DNA of 11,142 bases from Spirochaetota bacterium (GTDB taxonomy: Bacteria; Spirochaetota; UBA4802; UB4802), in the NCBI GenBank assembly GCA_018399855.1, contig JAGYNX010000042.1:1-11142 (forward strand), read 5' to 3'. Below, one piece after another: positions 6,270-11,142 of this stretch (within the stretch, counting starts at the first letter, position 1; the number at the start of each line of letters is the position of its first letter). The notes under the pieces were generated by a model that was not told the origin of the DNA, ran no database searches, and saw nothing but the letters and a program-made list of their open reading frames with translations. The position numbers and the translations under genes were made by a program.

Positions 6270-8528
6270 ATGGAAATAAGTGAAGATCTGAACCAGATAT
6301 TGATGTCAGCCTTTAACGAGGCAAAGAAGAGAAAACATGAATACATGACACCGGAGCATGTGCTGTACGCCTCTCTATTTTTCAGGGAGGGACGGGAAAT
6401 TATCGAGGAATGCGGGGCCAATGTTCAGCAGTTAAAGAAGAACCTTGAAACCCACTTTACCGAATATATTCCCGAAGCAGTGGAAGCCGAACCCGTACAG
6501 TCCATAGGATTTCAGAACGTGCTTGAACGGGCCATATGGCATACCAATTCGGCGCAGAAAAGCGTGCTGGATTTCGGGGACATACTGGTGTCTATTTTCG
6601 ACGAGAAAGAATCATTCGCGTCGTACTTCCTGGCGCGTGAAGGCATTACCAGGCTTGACCTTTTAAATTTCATCTCCCACGACATATCGGTACTTGACAG
6701 CGATTACGATGAACTGTCCGGTGATGAACTTGAAGATGATGACCTGTACGATGATGAGTATGACGTGGATAGGAGCAAGGTACTTGAATCATTTACCATG
6801 GAGCTCACCGAACGGGCTGCCGAAGGGTTGATGGATCCCCTTATCGGACGCGAGGACGTTCTTGAAAGAACTGTGCAGGTATTGTCACGACGCCTGAAGA
6901 ACAACCCGGTGCTTGTTGGCGACCCCGGCGTGGGGAAAACCGCCATCACCGAGGGGCTGGCGCAAATGGTGGTTGCGGGCAACGTTCCCGTCCGCCTCAA
7001 GGACGTGAAGATATATTCACTGGACATGGGGGCACTGCTGGCAGGCACCCGTTTCAGGGGAGATTTCGAGGAACGCCTGAAACGGGTTATCGCCGAGCTG
7101 AAGAAAAAAGAGAATGTTATTCTTTTCATAGACGAGATACATACCATCGTGGGTGCCGGCGCCGTTTCCGGCGGGTCGATGGACGCGTCAAACATTCTGA
7201 AGCCAGCGCTGGCATCGGGTACTATCAGGTGTATCGGGACAACAACCTATGATGAATACAGGAAGTTTTTCGAGAAGGACGGGGCCCTTACCCGGCGATT
7301 TCAGAAAATCGAGATATCCGAACCCACCTATGATGAAACCATAGAAATATTGAAGGGATTGCGGGAGCGCTACCAGGAGTTTCATGCCGTGCGCTACAGT
7401 GACCGCGCCCTTGAAACGGCGGTGGAACTTTCAGACAGGTTTATCAATGACCGGCACCTGCCGGACAAGGCAATCGACGTGCTGGATGAATCGGGAGCCT
7501 ATGCAAGGATGCTGGCACCAGGGGATGATGAAACAATACTTGAGATCACCGAGCAGGATATAGAAAGGGTGATATCACGGATCGCCAAGATTCCTGAAAG
7601 AACGGTGTCATCTGCCGAGATCGAGAGACTTCAGGAGCTGGGAGCAGATCTCGGTGAGAAGATATACGGCCAGGTAACGGCAGTGGACAAGGTGGTGGAC
7701 GCCATCAAGCGTTCACGCGCCGGCTTCAGGGAAGGGGACAAGCCTATCGCCTCCTTCCTCTTCGTTGGCCCTACCGGCGTTGGAAAAACTGAGCTTGCCC
7801 GGCAGCTTTCCGCCCACATGGGTGTGGAGCTTATCAGGTTTGACATGAGTGAATACCAGGAGAAGCACACGGTGGCCCGTCTTATCGGGGCCCCTCCCGG
7901 CTACGTGGGATACGAAGAGGGGGGACAGATGACCGAAGCCGTTCGGAAACATCCCTATGCCGTTCTGCTTCTTGACGAGATTGAGAAGGCACACCAGGAC
8001 ATCTTCAATACACTGCTGCAGGTGATGGATTACGCCACCCTTACTGATAATACCGGCAGAAAAACTGATTTCAGAAATGTTATACTCATCATGACATCCA
8101 ACGCCGGCGCCCGTGATATCGGGAAGCGTAAACTGGGGTTTGAGGGAACAGAGATGAAGCAGGACGCGGTTGACACTGAAGTTGAACGGCTCTTCTCACC
8201 GGAATTTCGAAACAGGCTGGACAGCGTTGTCTATTTCAACAATCTTGATGACGATATCATGATACAGATCGTGAAGAAAACTGTGGGAGAATTCCAGGCA
8301 ATACTGGCGCAGAAGAAGGTGGACCTGCAGTTGACAGAAGAGTGTTACCAGTGGCTTGCCAAAAAAGGCTATTCTCCCAACTTCGGCGCCCGTGAGGTGG
8401 CCAGGCTGGTGCAGGACAAGATTAAATCCTACTTCGTGGACGAGGTTCTCTTTGGAAGCCTGAAAGAAGGCGGCAAGGCAGTGGCCGACATTGAGAACGA
8501 TGAAGTGGTGATCCGCATTGTCAATTAG
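6270..8528 (+). CDS. clpA: ClpA, AAA+ unfoldase subunit of the ClpAP protease
   Basis: ClpA is a double-ring ATPase that unfolds substrates and threads them into ClpP in the cytosol. The 752 residues match the usual length. The Clp N-domain (about 1-142) is the ClpS docking site. A strongly acidic linker spans about 143-168. AAA-1 has Walker A GDPGVGKT at 217-224, Walker B ILFIDEIH at 284-291 and a pore-loop segment RFRGDFEER, where Phe262 takes the place of the usual Tyr. AAA-2 has GPTGVGKT at 500-507, the GYVG pore loop at 544-547, LLLDEIEKAH at 566-575, TSNAGA at 609-614 and FSPEFRNRLD at 642-651. The tripeptide LGF at 622-624 matches the ClpP-binding loop. The middle domain of ClpB/ClpC is absent, which separates it from those paralogues. 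No ClpP gene lies in the window. A weak ACAGG site precedes the start. Confidence 0.97.
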   Translation: MEISEDLNQILMSAFNEAKKRKHEYMTPEHVLYASLFFREGREIIEECGANVQQLKKNLETHFTEYIPEAVEAEPVQSIGFQNVLERAIWHTNSAQKSVLDFGDILVSIFDEKESFASYFLAREGITRLDLLNFISHDISVLDSDYDELSGDELEDDDLYDDEYDVDRSKVLESFTMELTERAAEGLMDPLIGREDVLERTVQVLSRRLKNNPVLVGDPGVGKTAITEGLAQMVVAGNVPVRLKDVKIYSLDMGALLAGTRFRGDFEERLKRVIAELKKKENVILFIDEIHTIVGAGAVSGGSMDASNILKPALASGTIRCIGTTTYDEYRKFFEKDGALTRRFQKIEISEPTYDETIEILKGLRERYQEFHAVRYSDRALETAVELSDRFINDRHLPDKAIDVLDESGAYARMLAPGDDETILEITEQDIERVISRIAKIPERTVSSAEIERLQELGADLGEKIYGQVTAVDKVVDAIKRSRAGFREGDKPIASFLFVGPTGVGKTELARQLSAHMGVELIRFDMSEYQEKHTVARLIGAPPGYVGYEEGGQMTEAVRKHPYAVLLLDEIEKAHQDIFNTLLQVMDYATLTDNTGRKTDFRNVILIMTSNAGARDIGKRKLGFEGTEMKQDAVDTEVERLFSPEFRNRLDSVVYFNNLDDDIMIQIVKKTVGEFQAILAQKKVDLQLTEECYQWLAKKGYSPNFGAREVARLVQDKIKSYFVDEVLFGSLKEGGKAVADIENDEVVIRIVN

Positions 8529-8537
8529 CGTTGCCGT

Positions 8538-9227
8538 ATGCCGGTATTCAGATTAAACGATGAGCCCCTGTTCCCACCCGTGGAACTTTCATCACCCGAG
8601 GGTATAATTGCCGTTGGGGGAGACCTCTCGCCGGAACGTCTGCTTGCGGCGTATTCAAGCGGCATCTTTCCATGGTATTCAGATGACCAGCCCATTCTCT
8701 GGTGGTCACCTGACCCACGGTTCGTGCTTTTTCCCGAGCAGCTTCATGTTTCCCGCTCGCTGCGAAAGGCCATGAATAAACAGCCATTTACCATAACATA
8801 TGATACTTCTTTCGAGGGAGTGATTAAGGGGTGCAGTCTTCCCCGGCATGACGGCTTTGGCACATGGATCACCCATGATATGCGGGAGGCCTACCTGCGG
8901 CTGCATCACCTGGGGTATGCCCATTCGGTAGAGGCATGGGAGGGTGAGAAGCTTGCGGGGGGTATGTACGGTGTGTCACTGGGAAGCTGTTTTTTCGGTG
9001 AATCGATGTTTACACGGGTAAGCAATGCCTCCAAGATAGCCCTGGTGACCCTGGTTGAGGCACTCATGGAAAAGAATTTTACCCTCCTTGACTGCCAGGT
9101 GTATACCGAAAATCTTGACCGTTTCGGTGCAGTGCATATACCCCGGGTGGACTTCCTGGACATCCTGGCAAAGGGAATGGAGGCCCCCACCCTGCGGGGA
9201 AACTGGGGAGAGCTTCTTACCCGCTGA
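8538..9227 (+). CDS. aat: Leucyl/phenylalanyl-tRNA--protein transferase
   Basis: Aat moves Leu or Phe from aminoacyl-tRNA onto the N-terminus of proteins starting with Arg or Lys, which makes them ClpS substrates. The 229 residues match the family length. Motifs in order are VGGDLSPERL at 26-35, GIFPWYS at 42-48, ILWWSPDPR at 53-61, GTWIT at 108-112, GGMYGVSLGS at 141-150, FGESMF at 153-158, SNASK at 162-166 and LLDCQ at 183-187, covering the GNAT-fold catalytic core. The gene starts 9 nt after the clpA stop and lacks an obvious ribosome binding site, so coupling to clpA translation is likely. With clpS and clpA it puts tagging, recognition and unfolding in one transcription unit. Its last 11 bases overlap the convergent fetB. 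Confidence 0.97.
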   Translation: MPVFRLNDEPLFPPVELSSPEGIIAVGGDLSPERLLAAYSSGIFPWYSDDQPILWWSPDPRFVLFPEQLHVSRSLRKAMNKQPFTITYDTSFEGVIKGCSLPRHDGFGTWITHDMREAYLRLHHLGYAHSVEAWEGEKLAGGMYGVSLGSCFFGESMFTRVSNASKIALVTLVEALMEKNFTLLDCQVYTENLDRFGAVHIPRVDFLDILAKGMEAPTLRGNWGELLTR

Positions 9228-10005
9228 AAATACTGGTATCAAGCATCTGGTAGTCATTAAAGGCGGTACGCATACTGGCGTAGATGTTGAGCAGGGCGGT
9301 GATAACCGTGGCAGTAAAGATGGCGATCATGATGGCTACCTGGTACTTGATGGCAACGGTGGGGTCAGAGCCCCCGAGAATCTGCCCTGTCATCATGCCG
9401 GGCAGCGAAACCAGGCCAAGGGTGGCCATGGTGGAAAGAGTGGGGGCAAGAGCGGGTTTTATGGACTCCTGCATGAAAGGGCGGGCCGCCTCGTGTAATG
9501 ATGCCCCCATGAGAAGAAAGGTGAGGTATTCTTTTTCGTTTTTCCGTATGGTGGTGTAAAACCGTTCAAGTGATATCACGTTGGCCCTGAGACAGTTACC
9601 CAGTATCATGCCGCTGATTGGAATGAGGTAACGCGCGTCATAGACGGGATCAGGCCGTATGGCCAGCAGCACAAAAAAACCGATAATGACTGAGCCGCCG
9701 GTAAAAAGACCAAGAAACACGGGGACAAAGAATTTCTTTACCCTGAGCCCCGAACCGGTAAGAATATTTATGTTGGCCGCCACCATCATGACCAGTATCC
9801 AGAGCAAATTCAGCCATATGCTGTTGAGGGCGAATATAACCTCAAGATATACCGCAACGAATGCGAGCTGAATGGTCATTCGAAGTACGGCGGTAAGTAT
9901 TGTTTTGGTGAGACCCACATTCAGGAAATGGAGTATAAGTACCGGCAGCAGCAGAAGCAGGTAAAAGGCACCCATCCATTGAAAACTGATATCAATTGTC
10001 TGCAT
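9217..10005 (-). CDS. fetB: ABC transporter permease of the FetB/YbbM (UPF0014) family
   Basis: The product is a 262-residue inner-membrane permease resembling FetB (YbbM), the membrane partner of FetA in a transporter linked to iron export and peroxide tolerance in E. coli. Hydrophobic segments lie near 11-30, 37-60, 64-82, 93-117, 127-138, 188-205 and 222-243. Family-typical sequences are IPISGMILGN at 128-137 and LVSLPGMMTGQILGGSDP at 198-215. The ATG at 10005 has GGAGG about ten bases upstream, and 24 nt separate the gene from fetA. Length fits the family. The 3' end overlaps aat by 11 bp on the opposite strand. The symbol rests on motif resemblance and on the pairing with a FetA-like ATPase. 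Iron as substrate is inferred from E. coli and not shown here. Confidence 0.88.
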   Translation of the reverse strand: MQTIDISFQWMGAFYLLLLLPVLILHFLNVGLTKTILTAVLRMTIQLAFVAVYLEVIFALNSIWLNLLWILVMMVAANINILTGSGLRVKKFFVPVFLGLFTGGSVIIGFFVLLAIRPDPVYDARYLIPISGMILGNCLRANVISLERFYTTIRKNEKEYLTFLLMGASLHEAARPFMQESIKPALAPTLSTMATLGLVSLPGMMTGQILGGSDPTVAIKYQVAIMIAIFTATVITALLNIYASMRTAFNDYQMLDTSIFSG

Positions 10006-10029
10006 GAGATAGTATCCTCCGCGTTAATT

Positions 10030-10698
10030 TCATGATAATTCGTCAAGGTACCTGCGAAAATCTTCAACGGGCTCTACCGTTCCTTCTTTCACATGATAGA
10101 AACTGTCACACATGGCAAGCCAGTCGGGATCATGGGAGACAGAGAGAACGGTAAAGGGGTTATGGCTGAAAAGCTTTAACACCGCCTTTTTGCTGGCCCT
10201 GTCAAGTGCAGAGGTTACCTCGTCAAGAATGAAGACCTCTTTTTTTTGGAGCAGTTCGCGGGCAATGGCAACCCGCTGTTTCTCTCCACCGGATATGACA
10301 GAGACATCCTTTTCAAGTATTGACAGTGGAAGATCAAGTGAATCGAGGACGCGGGATATGTGTTCCCTCCCGGGTCTGGGTGCTGATTGTGCCTTGAAGG
10401 TGAAGGGTAAAAGAAGAGTCTCGCGGGTAGTTCCGGATCCCAGCACTGGCTCCTGGCCGATGTAGGAGACCTCCCTGCGCAGGGTTCCCACTGTACGGGA
10501 ATTGACGGTGAAACCTTTAAACCGGATGATTCCCGAAGAAGGAACGCGTGCACCCATAAGGGTAAGCAAGATGGTTGACTTGCCCGAGCCGGATTTACCG
10601 AAAAGGGCTGTTTTCTGGCCGGCATGTACCTCCAGGGTTACGTCATGGATAATTGTGTTATTTCCCGCGGTAACGGTAACCGAGTCGAAAGTGATCAT
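10030..10698 (-). CDS. fetA: ABC transporter ATP-binding protein, FetA/YbbL type
   Basis: The 222-residue nucleotide-binding subunit powers the FetB-like permease from the cytosolic face. It carries Walker A GKSGSGKST at 34-42, the Q-loop glutamine Q82 in YIGQEP, the signature SGGEKQR at 136-142, Walker B VFILDE at 155-160, the D-loop SALD at 163-166 and the switch histidine H189 in SVSHD. All catalytic residues are present. Its start lies 2 nt after the stop of the upstream membrane gene, and the GGAGAA ribosome binding site is inside that gene's 3' end, pointing to tight co-translation. On its own the sequence would fit many ABC importers or exporters; the FetA call depends on the fetB neighbour. 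Confidence 0.88.
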   Translation of the reverse strand: MITFDSVTVTAGNNTIIHDVTLEVHAGQKTALFGKSGSGKSTILLTLMGARVPSSGIIRFKGFTVNSRTVGTLRREVSYIGQEPVLGSGTTRETLLLPFTFKAQSAPRPGREHISRVLDSLDLPLSILEKDVSVISGGEKQRVAIARELLQKKEVFILDEVTSALDRASKKAVLKLFSHNPFTVLSVSHDPDWLAMCDSFYHVKEGTVEPVEDFRRYLDELS

Positions 10699-10700
10699 GC

Positions 10701-11142
10701 TTATTCTCCAATACGATTTTTTGTGGTATTACCCAAAAGCGGGGGAGAATAGCCGATACCCGTATACTTCTTCGCGGTGAACCTGGTATAGGTTATTCGG
10801 GGATAGCCGGCCAGCGCGGCATGAATAATATCAAACATTATGGCTGTTGAGAATGATGCTACCAGTACTACCCCGATGCTGATGCCGCCGGTGGCCAGTA
10901 TGGTATAGAGTGTAAGTGGACGTTCAACAAAAAAATCCAGTATCCACGTAACGGAAATCCAGCCATACACTACCAGCATGATAATTGTGGCAGAATAGCC
11001 GCAATAGATCATCCATTTTCCCCTGGCGATGGGTATACCCTTCAGGGGACGGGTGATACATTCGGCAAGGCGTGGTATAAGCCAGTCTGAAAAGACATGC
11101 AGTCGTTCCATGAGACGCCGGATGAAAAGAAAGGTGATAACG
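10701..11142 (-). CDS. Unrecognised multi-span membrane protein, 5' end cut off by the window edge
   Basis: The minus-strand frame is open from the right edge to a TAA at 10701-10703, giving 146 visible residues. An ATG lies at 11111, but the ten codons upstream are also open and hydrophobic (VITFLFIRRL) and the ATG lacks a clear ribosome binding site, so the true start is probably outside the window. Two hydrophobic regions stand out: IYCGYSATIIMLVVYGWISV and, later, LATGGISIGVVLVASFSTAI. A polar, basic tail follows (RITYTRFTAKKYTGIGYSPP). I do not recognise the family. The 2-nt gap to fetA makes it part of the same operon, so it may modify or assist the transporter, or simply be co-transcribed. 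Confidence 0.7.
   Translation of the reverse strand, partial: VITFLFIRRLMERLHVFSDWLIPRLAECITRPLKGIPIARGKWMIYCGYSATIIMLVVYGWISVTWILDFFVERPLTLYTILATGGISIGVVLVASFSTAIMFDIIHAALAGYPRITYTRFTAKKYTGIGYSPPLLGNTTKNRIGE

Noticed and set aside
6704..7195. 163-residue open frame antisense to clpA, rich in serine
   Set aside because: The serine runs are the mirror of the acidic linker codons in clpA; it is a shadow frame.
9217..10698. fetAB read as an importer pair
   Set aside because: The permease carries UPF0014 motifs, not those of binding-protein-dependent importers, and no substrate-binding protein is present in the visible operon.

Overview
The window looks like ordinary chromosomal DNA from a Gram-negative bacterium, carrying nine complete protein genes and one gene cut off at each edge. 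Having ClpA, ClpS and Aat together, with a FetAB-type ABC transporter, a PF13189-type cytidylate-kinase-like protein and a variant radical SAM protein, fits an anaerobe of the Desulfobacterota or Spirochaetota better than an enteric bacterium. That placement is inference and is weak. I see no rRNA, tRNA, CRISPR array, phage gene or transposase.

Layout. On the minus strand, 1-711 holds a cytidylate-kinase-like protein that runs off the left edge, and 879-2015 holds a radical SAM protein. A divergent intergenic region (2016-2227) contains two short perfect dyads and one arm of a degenerate repeat. The plus strand then carries lysS (2228-3715), a YqaA/DedA-type membrane protein (3928-4572), a TalC/FSA-like transaldolase (4928-5743), clpS (5934-6251), clpA (6270-8528) and aat (8538-9227). 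Convergent to these, the minus strand carries fetB (9217-10005), fetA (10030-10698) and the C-terminal part of an unrecognised membrane protein (10701 to the right edge).

Functional groupings. clpS-clpA-aat puts the core of the bacterial Leu/N-degron pathway in one tight plus-strand unit: Aat adds Leu/Phe to protein N-termini, ClpS recognises them, and ClpA (with ClpP encoded elsewhere) unfolds the substrate. fetA-fetB with the upstream membrane protein form a tightly packed operon; the first two match the FetAB/YbbLM family linked to metal (iron) export. The other genes appear to be single housekeeping units.

The main non-coding feature is a repeat family of about 150 bp with imperfect terminal inverted repeats of the ACCACAGAG type. 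Two copies in the same orientation flank the dedA-like gene, and a possible third, single-arm remnant lies upstream of lysS. A 15-bp perfect inverted repeat starts on the dedA-like stop codon. A good promoter-like sequence with a perfect 6-3-6 dyad between its -35 and -10 boxes lies upstream of clpS. I found no convincing new defence or mobile system. The points most worth following up are the repeats, the ClpS and radical SAM motif variants, the enlarged transaldolase and the unknown membrane gene next to fetAB.
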